From contig NZ_NUZU01000039.1 in the NCBI RefSeq assembly GCF_002567005.1, positions 492,325 to 556,324 on the forward strand: a DNA stretch of 64,000 bases, in the 5' to 3' direction. Position 1 is the stretch's first letter. Each line of letters begins with the position of its first letter. This document shows, piece by piece, positions 27,935-36,218 of the stretch. The notes under the pieces are model-generated. The model did no database searches and was not told the origin of the DNA. It saw nothing but the letters and a program-made list of their open reading frames with translations. Source of the DNA: Bacillus sp. AFS073361. GTDB lineage: Bacteria > Bacillota > Bacilli > Bacillales > Cytobacillaceae. The translations under genes and the position numbers were made by a program.

Positions 27935-28789
27935 TTACTCCTCCTTTAACCATTTTTGTAACTTCTGTGAAATAAAATGAATGTTTCGATCAGTAATTTC
28001 GGAAGCCACTTTTTCCCCGGTATTTTCAGACATCTCACGATTAAGCCCCATAATTTGAAGAAGACGAAGCTCTGGAGTTAAATGGTCATCCGGAATACCA
28101 AAATAACGTATATTCGGCTTTGGTTCAGACACCTTTATGACTTTAACCTTTGAATGATTCGATGGACCTTTTTGTATCCGCTGCCGCACTTTCTTTTGGT
28201 TTGGCATGGAACGGGAGTAACGAGGGATATAGCGTTTTCTACCTAATGAGCTGACCACCCCGATTAAAGCCGGCAACCGAACTTCATAAGTTTGGACGAT
28301 ACCTCTTCCTTCGCCTCGTTTTACTCTCCAGACGCGATCGTCTATGACTTCAATATGCTGGATATTGGTTATGGATGGAATTTCCAACGATTCAGCTATC
28401 ATAAAAGGTGTGACTCCTAAATTCTCATCTTCGCTTACAGAGCCGCTTAAAATCACATCAAAAAAACTAGTTCTGCCTTTTAATTCACTAGCCAGTATTC
28501 TCGCTGCTTCATTGCGACTTTCACGTAAACCGGGCTGCCGAATGATTAGACATTCATCTAAATTATATTTAAGTAGGCTATTCTCATCGACACTCATATC
28601 TGGATCGGCCGCCAACAAAACAGTGATTACCGCACCATAATTCTTTTTATAATCACACGCCCACTGCAGGGCATGAAGATCAGCTGTATTAAAAGTATTA
28701 CTTATAAAGGAAAATCGCTGCTTTTGATAATCCCATTGAATTGAATTGGAGTCCATTACAGGTTTAACCAATATGCAAATGTTTAACAT
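27935..28789 (-). CDS. etfB: Electron transfer flavoprotein beta subunit
   Basis: A protein of about 284 residues of the EtfB/FixA family: it begins MLNICILVKPVMD, has the family segment DLHALQWACDYKK near 38, and ends with a variable tail of about 70 residues. The region AESLEIPSITNIQHIE near 130 and GIVQTYEVRLPALIGVVS near 160 is typical. The ATG at 28789 has AGGG at 8 nt; one at 28798 lacks it. It overlaps the end of etfA by 26 nt. It is longer than housekeeping EtfB (about 255), like the Etf subunits dedicated to demethylase pathways (DgcC/GbcX-like), which supports a specialised partner rather than fatty-acid oxidation. Confidence 0.92.
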   Translation of the reverse strand: MLNICILVKPVMDSNSIQWDYQKQRFSFISNTFNTADLHALQWACDYKKNYGAVITVLLAADPDMSVDENSLLKYNLDECLIIRQPGLRESRNEAARILASELKGRTSFFDVILSGSVSEDENLGVTPFMIAESLEIPSITNIQHIEVIDDRVWRVKRGEGRGIVQTYEVRLPALIGVVSSLGRKRYIPRYSRSMPNQKKVRQRIQKGPSNHSKVKVIKVSEPKPNIRYFGIPDDHLTPELRLLQIMGLNREMSENTGEKVASEITDRNIHFISQKLQKWLKEE

Positions 28790-29786
28790 TGACTTCACCC
28801 TGCCTTTCAGCTTGAAGAGATTCTATAAGTCTTGGTACGACTTCTTCGTAATCACCAACAATTCCAATGTCACAGCGCTGAAAAATTGCGGCAGATGGAT
28901 CATTGTTAATCGCAATAACATTTTTTACTCCTTTAATCCCTTCAAGATGCTGGGAAGAGCCCGAAATTCCAATCGCAATGTAAATATCAGAATCAATCGT
29001 CGAACCACTAGCCCCAATACGCTTTTCTCGTGGAATTAATCCTAATTCATCGGCGACTTTACTGCCTCCAATGGGTGCATTCAAAATCTCAGCCAATTGT
29101 AAAATGGGGTCAATGGCATTTCCGTTGTACACGCCACGTCCAATTCCAATTACTACTCTAGCTTCCGTTATTTTCAACTCTTTCCAATCTACCTGTTCCT
29201 CCAAAAGAAACTGAATTGGGCTGAGGATATGTGCTTCTATATCAATCTCCTGCACGAAGTTTGGCTCTCCATACTGCTCCGTTCCGTACAAGATGGAATT
29301 CTCCAATGTCAAGTATTGCTGTTTTTCATCTAAAAAAGTAACAAATTCATGTGCTTTTTCCTTATAAATTTCCCGTTTAGCAAGTAACGATAAGGCCTCG
29401 GCTTTATCCCAAGTCACCTCTATTGCATTCGTAATGATAGATCCCTCATACCGCGTAGAGGCTCGTACAGCAATTTCGTGATACAGTGGATGAGAAGAAA
29501 ATAAATATATTCCTTTTTGATCACTTATAAATGCTCTAATTTTCCTAAAAGCTTGAATATGGTAATCTGCTGTTTTCCATTTTTTTATATCTAATTTGAC
29601 ATGGTACACTTCATCAAAGGGAAGCCGTTTCAGTTCATCGGGTTGAATGCCAGTATGCACGATAATCGCTATCATTTTTGTCTTTTCATTAGGGATTTTT
29701 TTTGCCCATTCTATCATTCCCCATGTTTCCTTCGTAAACGATGACCCGTTTTTAACAGGGAGATAGCAAAATACGTTAGACTCCAT
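28764..29786 (-). CDS. etfA: Electron transfer flavoprotein alpha subunit
   Basis: This 340-residue EtfA/FixB-family protein has the C-terminal FAD-binding signature. It runs VVIGIGRGVYNG near 208, GGSKVADELGLIPREKRIG near 235, then GASGSTIDSDIYIAIGISG near 255 and INNDPSAAIFQRCDIGIVGD near 285. The ATG at 29786 has GAGGTGG upstream; the earlier ATG at 29804 does not. It pairs with EtfB to carry electrons from the FMN/FAD dehydrogenase at 23930 to the membrane Fe-S proteins. An intercistronic hairpin separates it from the cupin gene. Confidence 0.93.
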   Translation of the reverse strand: MESNVFCYLPVKNGSSFTKETWGMIEWAKKIPNEKTKMIAIIVHTGIQPDELKRLPFDEVYHVKLDIKKWKTADYHIQAFRKIRAFISDQKGIYLFSSHPLYHEIAVRASTRYEGSIITNAIEVTWDKAEALSLLAKREIYKEKAHEFVTFLDEKQQYLTLENSILYGTEQYGEPNFVQEIDIEAHILSPIQFLLEEQVDWKELKITEARVVIGIGRGVYNGNAIDPILQLAEILNAPIGGSKVADELGLIPREKRIGASGSTIDSDIYIAIGISGSSQHLEGIKGVKNVIAINNDPSAAIFQRCDIGIVGDYEEVVPRLIESLQAERQGEVNVKHLHIG

Positions 29787-29812
29787 CTTAGTCTTCCACC
29801 TCACTTATTTTA

Positions 29813-29846
29813 TTGCCTGATATAGTCTTTCGAATATATCAGGCAA
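29813..29846 (-). other. Intercistronic hairpin between cupin and etfA
   Basis: TTGCCTGATATA pairs perfectly with TATATCAGGCAA around a 10-nt loop. No U tract follows on the minus strand, so it is probably a processing or stability element that can set unequal levels of the cupin and ETF parts of the operon, or a weak attenuator. Confidence 0.7.
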
Positions 29847-29858
29847 TCTTGGAATCTA

Positions 29859-30587
29859 TTACTTCAATAATCTCCAGTTGACAGGATATAAAGTAAAGTA
29901 AAATTCTACTTCTTCATCTGTCCCATAGGTAATTTCCGCTCCGTCTTTCATAAAGTAAATGTCACCCTGATTCGCTTCAATCTTTTCTCCATTATGAGTA
30001 ATGTACATGCTGCCTTTGGAGACATAGATCATTTCATCATATTTAATTTGCCAGTCGAAGTTACCATTTTTCATGCGGCAAACCCCACCACCAAGTGTAG
30101 TAGAGATTGGATTGATGACAGGGGCAATTTCTTGTACCTCCGCTTCAATTCCAAGTGAATTGAACTTAATTTCTGATTCTTTGATTAAGGTAACCAAGCT
30201 CTTACCATTATTCTCATAATGAACATCTTGCTTTACTTCTTTCCAATTCACAGGATAGGTTGAAAAAACGAATTCCACTTCTTCATCTGTCCCATAAGTA
30301 ATAACGGCTCCTTCTTTCATGAAATAAATATCGCCTTGCTTTGCTTCAATCTTTTCTCCGTTATGGCCAATGTACATGCTGCCTGATTGAACGAAAATGA
30401 CTTCATCATATTTAATCTGCCAATCGAAGTTGCATTCCTTCATTCGGCAAATACCCCCACCCATCGTTGTGGATAATGGATTTACAGCCAATGCCATTTC
30501 CTGTACTTCTGCATCAAGACCTAATGGGCTGAATTCAATTTCATCCGCCTTCAGCAAGGTTACTAAGCTTTTTACTGTATTTGTCAT
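29859..30587 (-). CDS. Tandem cupin protein (EutQ-like)
   Basis: This 242-residue protein is made of two closely similar halves (about residues 1-115 and 125-242). Each reads KSLVTL(L/I)K..EI.F..LG..AEVQE, then a GGG-C-RMK turn, FDWQIKYDE, the cupin strands MYI.HNGEKIEA.QGDIYFMK and TYGTDEEVEF.F..YPVNW. A single EutQ/cupin domain has thus been duplicated within the gene. The classical cupin metal histidines are largely missing (one His per half in HNGEK), so it may bind a small molecule or act as an isomerase or chaperone rather than as a dioxygenase. It lies between the Rieske and etfA genes with GAGGAGG before its ATG. Confidence 0.82.
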   Translation of the reverse strand: MTNTVKSLVTLLKADEIEFSPLGLDAEVQEMALAVNPLSTTMGGGICRMKECNFDWQIKYDEVIFVQSGSMYIGHNGEKIEAKQGDIYFMKEGAVITYGTDEEVEFVFSTYPVNWKEVKQDVHYENNGKSLVTLIKESEIKFNSLGIEAEVQEIAPVINPISTTLGGGVCRMKNGNFDWQIKYDEMIYVSKGSMYITHNGEKIEANQGDIYFMKDGAEITYGTDEEVEFYFTLYPVNWRLLK

Positions 30588-30651
30588 TTCTGTTCCTCCT
30601 CAACTTGTTTGAGTTCAATTTTGTATTGATGTATAATAAATATTGGTTAGG

Positions 30652-30701
30652 TATCAGCCTAAAAAATTTAGTGTGAACAACGGAAATTTTTTAGGCTGAT
30701 G
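30652..30701 (-). other. Long hairpin overlapping the 3' end of the Rieske gene
   Basis: ATCAGCCTAAAAAATTT (30653-30669) and AAATTTTTTAGGCTGAT (30684-30700) form a perfect 17-bp stem that includes the last codons and the stop codon of the Rieske gene. The ascending arm is therefore coding. It probably works as a processing site or partial terminator before the cupin gene. Confidence 0.75.
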
Positions 30702-31093
30702 CTTTTTGGTTCTCTTTTAAGCATTAATACGATAGATCCTTGATCTTCTTGAATTTCGTAGCTTCCGATTGAAACCTTATCCGGATTAAACAAAGACTTA
30801 CCTGTGTTCATATCAAACTCCCAACCGTGTAAAGGACATCTAACAATTTGATTATCGCAACCGTAAATAAATTCACCAGGATTCGAAGGAAGCATTGCTC
30901 CACTGATAGACCCGTAAATCATCTCCACACCTTGATGGGGACAACGGTTTCGGAAGGCATATAGTTGCCCATTAACATTGACCATCGCAATTTCTATTCC
31001 ATCTATCTCGACTAATATTCGTTCCCCTGCCTTTAAATCCTCAGTAGAACAAACGATGACTCTATTTAACTTGCTTTCTTTCATTGTCTCCAT
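30668..31093 (-). CDS. Rieske-type [2Fe-2S] ferredoxin
   Basis: This soluble Rieske protein of about 141 residues has the two cluster motifs RCPHQGV near residue 52 and RCPLHGWEFDMNTGK near 85. It has the size of stand-alone Rieske ferredoxins rather than oxygenase alpha subunits (over 400 residues), and no oxygenase gene is nearby. The ATG at 31093 has GGGGAGG; an earlier frame start at 31111 lacks a site. It could feed electrons to an oxygenase or reductase encoded elsewhere. Its 3' end forms a long hairpin. Confidence 0.88.
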   Translation of the reverse strand: METMKESKLNRVIVCSTEDLKAGERILVEIDGIEIAMVNVNGQLYAFRNRCPHQGVEMIYGSISGAMLPSNPGEFIYGCDNQIVRCPLHGWEFDMNTGKSLFNPDKVSIGSYEIQEDQGSIVLMLKREPKSISLKNFRCSH

Positions 31094-31117
31094 TATTTTG
31101 CCTCCCCACATACTCTT

Positions 31118-32245
31118 TTACAGCCTGTAAGAATTTTTTGCATTTTCATAAAAAATTTTGTGCTTTAACTCTTCTGGAAAATGTAAGAATGCCCGGTCAC
31201 TTTCATCACCATCCCAATGTGGGTAATCACTTGCAAATAAAAGCATATCTTCCATTTTCGCCATACAAATCAAATCTACAATGTCTTTTGGACGGAATGT
31301 CTCTTCAATTGGTTGAGTACCTAAACGGACATTTCTTCGGATATACTCGCTTGGTAGTTCCTTAACCCAAGGAATTTCACTTCGAAGAGCTTTCCAATTT
31401 TTATCTAATCTCCACATAAGGGATGGCATCCAAGAAAATCCATATTCGATAAAATTAAATTTTAGATTTGGAAATTTCTCAAATACTCCTTCACAAGCGA
31501 GACTCATAATTTGTCTTTGGGCTATGAGAGATAAGGTAGTATGCCACTCTGCATAGGTCGAAGCCGGTCCGACCGCACCAGGGGGAGAATACTCCGATGT
31601 CCCTTCACAGTCAGGATGTAAAACAATTGGAAGGTTATATTCTTGTGCTACTTCATAAAGCGGCCAAAAATGGCGTTTCCCTAATGGGATGTTGATACAC
31701 TGAAGGTTAATGCCTACAATCCCAGGTTTGTGCCCAATACGTTGAATTTCCTTTATAGCCAAATCTGGGGCAACCGGAGTAGCAGACATCGTCATTTTAA
31801 AGCGCGAATCACTTTCTACCCATCGATTATATAGCCAATCATTGGATGCAGATGTGTAACCTGCTGCAATTTCTACATTGTGATAACCTGCCATTGTTCC
31901 ATGGCCAATATTTAAGATTCCATATTTGTGATTATGGCGATCAAATAAATCCTTCACAACGAAATCGGGTTCAGAACCGGGAATCCCCCCCTGTGGAGTA
32001 ATTGCATCTAAACGAAGAACATGGTTAGGATTAGCGTACCTTGCTTTCGGAAAAGTAAAGGATCCCGCGTTCATGTTGGACAGCATATTTTTCTCAAATT
32101 TCCCTAAATTCATATGTCTTTGAACCCCTTCTTCCATATACGGAATGAGTTCATCGAAATTATCCAAGTATGGGTGCACATCGCAGTCAATTATAGTTCT
32201 TGTATTTTTCTTGAGTTCTTCCTGTTCCTTTAAGCTCACTTGCAT
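31118..32245 (-). CDS. Amidohydrolase-2 family metal-dependent hydrolase/decarboxylase
   Basis: A 375-residue TIM-barrel protein of the ACMSD/amidohydrolase-2 family. The N-terminal metal motif is IIDCDVHPYL near residue 19 (DVH in place of the usual DxHxH). A metal His is in PIVLHPDCEGTSEY near 215, HTTLSL follows near 240, and the late catalytic Asp is in FASDYPHWDGD near 338. Family members decarboxylate aromatic or enoic acids or hydrolyse cyclic amides and lactones without redox chemistry. It sits between the Rieske and the transporter genes in the TetR-linked operon. Substrate unknown. Confidence 0.83.
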   Translation of the reverse strand: MQVSLKEQEELKKNTRTIIDCDVHPYLDNFDELIPYMEEGVQRHMNLGKFEKNMLSNMNAGSFTFPKARYANPNHVLRLDAITPQGGIPGSEPDFVVKDLFDRHNHKYGILNIGHGTMAGYHNVEIAAGYTSASNDWLYNRWVESDSRFKMTMSATPVAPDLAIKEIQRIGHKPGIVGINLQCINIPLGKRHFWPLYEVAQEYNLPIVLHPDCEGTSEYSPPGAVGPASTYAEWHTTLSLIAQRQIMSLACEGVFEKFPNLKFNFIEYGFSWMPSLMWRLDKNWKALRSEIPWVKELPSEYIRRNVRLGTQPIEETFRPKDIVDLICMAKMEDMLLFASDYPHWDGDESDRAFLHFPEELKHKIFYENAKNSYRL

Positions 32246-32369
32246 TTATAAAACACTCCTTCTATATTTTTTGGAAGGTAATTAAAATAGTAAAAGTCCA
32301 GATATTGATAAGTAATTTTAAATCCAATCCAATAGATTTCTTCTCAGATTAGTACTAGACCTGATATTT

Positions 32370-33290
32370 TTATGTTTTCTGATTCTCAGACGGAATATTA
32401 ACAAAGGCATCCATATTTTTGTTCTTTACAAAGGGTATCACCGTACCAAATATAATAAGGGTTCCACCAATGAAAAATTTCACATCTAAGGATTCACCTA
32501 AATAAATCCAACCTAAAAGGATCCCTACAACAGGTGTAAAAAATTGGAACATCGCACCGGTTCCAGCTTCTATTAATTCAATTCCTTTATTCCAAAGGTA
32601 AAAAGCACAAGCTGTCGCCACTACACCAATATAAAGCGTGCCCATCCAAATGGATTTGTTTTGAAAAAGCTCAAAAGTATGTCTATTGGATTCCCAAAGC
32701 ATCAAAGGAGTTGTCATTATTAACGCTGAACCTAAGCCAGAGATTGTAACCAAAAGAGCTGAATATTTCAACATTGCTCTTTTAACATAGACACAATATA
32801 TTCCCCAGTTTAGGGTTCCTAAAAGAAGTATAAGATTCCCCGACATGTGTAGGACCCCATCAGGATCCATTCCAATCACAAGTGATACCCCACAAAACGT
32901 AATAATGATTGACACTACTTTTTTCTTCGACAAAGACTCTTTCAAAACCCAAGCGGCAATAACTACGGTGAACAGTGGAGCAATAGAAGCAATTAGGCTT
33001 GCCATATGAGCGGTGGATAGATGAGTGCCTACGAAAGCCAATCCATTTGCCAAAAAATAGCCTATAAAACCTAGAAAAACAAGCAAACCCCAATCTGAGC
33101 GACGAATCTTTTCTTTTTTTGTAAACAGAAAAACAACCAATAAAATGATAAAAGCCAGCGCATATCGGGTCCATAATAATGTAAAAGCCGGTATATAATT
33201 TAGAACAAATTTTCCTACTACATACATGCCTCCCCATAAACACGCAGCAGTAAATAAGCATAAACTTCCCAATAAAGGCTTGCTATTCAT
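32370..33290 (-). CDS. EamA/DMT-family transporter
   Basis: A 306-residue protein with ten hydrophobic segments in two EamA repeats (about residues 8-138 and 150-290). The first repeat begins LGSLCLFTAACLWGGMYVVGKF (family W-G motif), and the second has GTLNWGIYCVYVKR. GTGAMFQFFTPVVGILLGWIYLGE near 240 (shown by its PVVG-LLG-LGE elements) is typical of drug/metabolite exporters. It could export a toxic intermediate or import the pathway substrate. The position inside a catabolic operon between aldehyde dehydrogenase and amidohydrolase supports a dedicated role. Confidence 0.85.
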   Translation of the reverse strand: MNSKPLLGSLCLFTAACLWGGMYVVGKFVLNYIPAFTLLWTRYALAFIILLVVFLFTKKEKIRRSDWGLLVFLGFIGYFLANGLAFVGTHLSTAHMASLIASIAPLFTVVIAAWVLKESLSKKKVVSIIITFCGVSLVIGMDPDGVLHMSGNLILLLGTLNWGIYCVYVKRAMLKYSALLVTISGLGSALIMTTPLMLWESNRHTFELFQNKSIWMGTLYIGVVATACAFYLWNKGIELIEAGTGAMFQFFTPVVGILLGWIYLGESLDVKFFIGGTLIIFGTVIPFVKNKNMDAFVNIPSENQKT

Positions 33291-33571
33291 GGATTAATCT
33301 CTCACCTTTTTATGAAATAGGCATATTCCAACTCTCCAGATCATCCGAAAACACTTTCATTTTAACGAATGTTTACATCCTTGCTAATTTTTTGCTTCTG
33401 TTTTCCAATCGAGCTGGTCTCTTTCTGAGATAGCCCCATAGTTTCTGGAGCCTAAGCGGAAATAAATAAAGCTAGCAAAAGACTCCAGACATCACGGAAG
33501 TATCATGAATATTTCTAAGTCAACCTTAGTTATCAGCACAGAATTTTTTCGACTAACAATAGTGAATGGTT

Positions 33572-35038
33572 TTAGGGTTTCACAAATACTGTTTTAATTG
33601 ATGTAAAGAATTCAATAGCTGCCTGCCCCTGTTCACGGGAATGGGAACTCGATTGCTTCATGCCTCCAAATGGAGCCTGCAGTTCAACCCCTGCACTTTC
33701 CGCATTGATCCTAACAAGCCCTGCCTCAATTTCGTTAATGAACGAGAGCATATGTCCAATATTAGTTGTAAATATTGAAGCGCTAAGTCCATATTGAACA
33801 TCATTTGCAACAGCTAATGCTTCTTCCATTGTTTCAACTTTAATTAGTACTAAAACAGGCCCGAAGATTTCCTCTTGTGCAATTGTCATAGATGATTGGA
33901 CATTTTCAAATATGGTTGGTTGTACAAAAAAACCATTATCATGTCCGTCTACTTCGATCCTCTGTCCGCCATAAAGGAGAGAGGCTCCTTCGGAAAGTCC
34001 TTTTTCGATGTAGGACAAAACAGTATACAATTGACTTTCATTGGCGCAAGGCCCCATCCAAGTATCGTTATGTAGACCATCGCCAACCTTTAAAGCGCTT
34101 ACTTTTTCTAGTAATTTTTGTTTGAATTTATCATAGACATCACTTTGCACAATGACACGGCTTGTTGCCGTACATTTTTGTCCAGTAGAACGTAGCCCAC
34201 CGCTAATCGTTGCTTCTACAGCCAAATCCAAATCCGCATCGGATGCTACAATTACCGGATTTTTCCCACCCATTTCCAGTTGGTATTTTGCTCCCCTTGC
34301 AAGGGCACCTTGTCCAACTTGTTTACCAATATGATCAGATCCGGTAAATGTGATTCCATTAATATCAGGATGATTAATAATTCCCTCTCCAATTACTGAA
34401 CCACGACCGGTGATCATATTAATCACCCCAGCTGGAAAACCTGCTTCGTGGAAACATTCAATTACTTTTGCAGCAGTAATGGCTGTCTCTGAAGCTGGTT
34501 TAAGTACAACCGCATTTCCGTACACTAAGGCAGGGGCTATTTTCCAAATTGGAATGGCCACTGGGAAATTCCAAGGCGTAATAACTCCCACGACCCCAAG
34601 AGGTATACGGGTAGTAAACATTAACGCATCTTTATCGGTGGACGGAATAACATCTCCGATTTTTCGCATCCCTTCACCCGCATAATAACGAAGAATGGCC
34701 ACCCCGCGAGCAGTCTCCCCCTTCGCTTCAGGAAAGGTTTTCCCCATTTCTCGGGTCATTGTTTCTGCGACTTCATCTATACGCCTTTCCAAAATATCGG
34801 CAGCTCTATTTAGAAATTCTCCTCTAGATGGGCCAGCTAATTTTCTCCAATGTCTTTGAGCTTCCTTTGCCGCATATACCGTTTGATCCAAATCCGCTTT
34901 GGAAGATTCCTGAACATAACCTACTATTTCATTTTTATTGGCTGGGTTTATACTCTCACCTACCACTTGTGAAGAGGAAGAAATCCATTCTCCGTTAATG
35001 TAATTAAGGTACGTTTTGATTTCTGTTTGAACTGTCAT
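33572..35038 (-). CDS. Aldehyde dehydrogenase, alpha-ketoglutarate-semialdehyde dehydrogenase-like
   Basis: This 488-residue NAD(P)-dependent aldehyde dehydrogenase has the catalytic Glu in [12 protein letters not shown] near residue 255 and the catalytic Cys in [11 protein letters not shown] near 288. [18 protein letters not shown] near 148 also fits. The length and these segments resemble Bacillus YcbD/GucD 2,5-dioxovalerate dehydrogenases. The ATG at 35038 has GGAG; an upstream TTG at 35056 is less likely. It is the first gene of the ETF operon, with two TetR-type palindromes about 150-200 bp upstream. It would oxidise the aldehyde released by the pathway. Confidence 0.88.
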   Translation of the reverse strand: MTVQTEIKTYLNYINGEWISSSSQVVGESINPANKNEIVGYVQESSKADLDQTVYAAKEAQRHWRKLAGPSRGEFLNRAADILERRIDEVAETMTREMGKTFPEAKGETARGVAILRYYAGEGMRKIGDVIPSTDKDALMFTTRIPLGVVGVITPWNFPVAIPIWKIAPALVYGNAVVLKPASETAITAAKVIECFHEAGFPAGVINMITGRGSVIGEGIINHPDINGITFTGSDHIGKQVGQGALARGAKYQLEMGGKNPVIVASDADLDLAVEATISGGLRSTGQKCTATSRVIVQSDVYDKFKQKLLEKVSALKVGDGLHNDTWMGPCANESQLYTVLSYIEKGLSEGASLLYGGQRIEVDGHDNGFFVQPTIFENVQSSMTIAQEEIFGPVLVLIKVETMEEALAVANDVQYGLSASIFTTNIGHMLSFINEIEAGLVRINAESAGVELQAPFGGMKQSSSHSREQGQAAIEFFTSIKTVFVKP

Positions 35039-35190
35039 ATTGTTCACTCCATTCAATAGTACTTGATCAATTAGTTAATCAACGAGTAAGCGATTACTTA
35101 CTTAACACTCGTCGTGTATTAAAGTTTTGGATTGGATTATCAATATTCCTAAAAATTAGCCCCCTCGATTTCTATTCGCCTCCTAAATAG

Positions 35191-35233
35191 TTCACAAGTT
35201 ATGAACTTGTTAATTTTATGAACATGTTCACCA
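35191..35233. promoter_or_regulatory. TetR-type operator pair upstream of the ETF operon (site O4)
   Basis: ATGAACATGTTCA (35218-35230) is the same palindrome as O1 and O2, 12 kb from the nearest tetR gene. A related copy, CACAAGTTATGAACTTG (35194-35210), is itself a palindrome and lies directly beside it. The position about 150-200 bp before the aldehyde dehydrogenase start suits control of the whole leftward operon. Confidence 0.68.
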
Positions 35234-35434
35234 TTAAGGTAATAGTAGCATAAACACCACAAAAAAAACAATTACATTTTTAAATATTTTAAATATTTTA
35301 ATTATGGGTAAAGTGTAAATTTATCGACCAATATGTGGTGGGTATTTTTCTCGTTCGTTGGATCTACCTATTCAATTCTTTGTTGAATATAGTTTCTATA
35401 TTGCTGTCATTAGTTCGGATTATCATTCCCTAAT
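35234..35434. other. Upstream region of the ETF operon
   Basis: AT-rich DNA beyond the operator. I see no gene or further repeat of the operator motif. Confidence 0.4.
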
Positions 35435-35476
35435 AAATTAAACAACCCTTCAGATTCCTGATGGGCTGTTTGTTAT
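35435..35476 (-). terminator. Weak terminator-like hairpin behind the small DUF2680-like frame
   Basis: AAACAACCC and GGGCTGTTT (one wobble) form a stem with a GC loop helix (TTCAG/CTGAT). It lies about 40 bp past the small minus-strand frame. The T tract is poor. Confidence 0.45.
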
Positions 35477-35510
35477 TAGTTTTATTCATGGTTAGTTGAC
35501 TTTCTTTCCA

Positions 35511-35738
35511 CTATTCCGCTTTTTCTAAAACCGTCCTCCGCCTAATGCTATATTCCACACTCGCTCCCCAGGACACTGTGTTTAGATTCGGACTATTGCT
35601 GGGGGGCATGTACCCGCTGAAAAAGCCCAATTTTTTTAGTTGAGTTTGGGCCTCTTCTCTTGTAATCGTACCTGCTCGTTCTTTTTCCATGATATCCTCG
35701 GCCTTTGCTTTCGTATCTTCATCGAGATTGGAGAACAT
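35511..35738 (-). pseudogene. Small DUF2680-like protein, probably a 5'-truncated remnant
   Basis: A 75-residue frame reads MFSNLDEDTKAKAEDIMEKE and then AGTITREEAQTQLKKLG, the helix-turn-helix hairpin pattern of secreted DUF2680-type Bacillus proteins. In-frame codons run back to 35789 (PGGCPDGGGGNRAD before the Met) and then meet a stop, so the expected signal-peptide start is gone. The Met at 35738 has no ribosome site. The C-terminal half after KKLGF looks unrelated. I read it as a remnant, although a small live gene cannot be excluded. Confidence 0.5.
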
Positions 35739-35969
35739 ATCAGCACGGTTGCCCCCGCCGCCGTCTGGGCATCCTCCAGGGCCAGTGCTTTAATACAAAT
35801 TCTTTGCTTTTAATAGAAGAAACATGAATTCACAAATCTTCAAAATTTTTTTCTTAAGGATTGTTTAAGGTTGGTATTTAATAATAATATCTCTGCCCTC
35901 GATGGAGTGAAATCAGCCATTATGTTGAGCTATGACGGGAATTTTTAATGCTTAATACACATCCATGAA

Positions 35970-36015
35970 AGAAGCTGATTATTGTTGCATTTAATCAGCT
36001 TCTGTCCATTTTTTT
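35970..36015. terminator. Orphan strong terminator
   Basis: AGAAGCTGATTA and TAATCAGCTTCT form a perfect 12-bp stem with a 10-nt loop, and seven T residues lie 5 nt on. No gene ends in front of it on the plus strand, so it may close a small RNA transcribed from about 35800-35970 or be the mark of a lost gene. Confidence 0.7.
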
Positions 36016-36218
36016 GTTTTATTTACCGGCTTTGCGGGAAATACATATAAAATTTCACTCTTAGACAAAATGTGACAAAGTTCACACTATAAAATCTAGT
36101 AGAATAGTATTAAAATTTAAGTATAATATAATATATTGAAGTTTGGATGCAGAACCAAAGGCTTAAAAGTCGAAGGACGTCGAAAGCTGGGTTGTTAGGT
36201 AATTTGGGGGGAATAATT

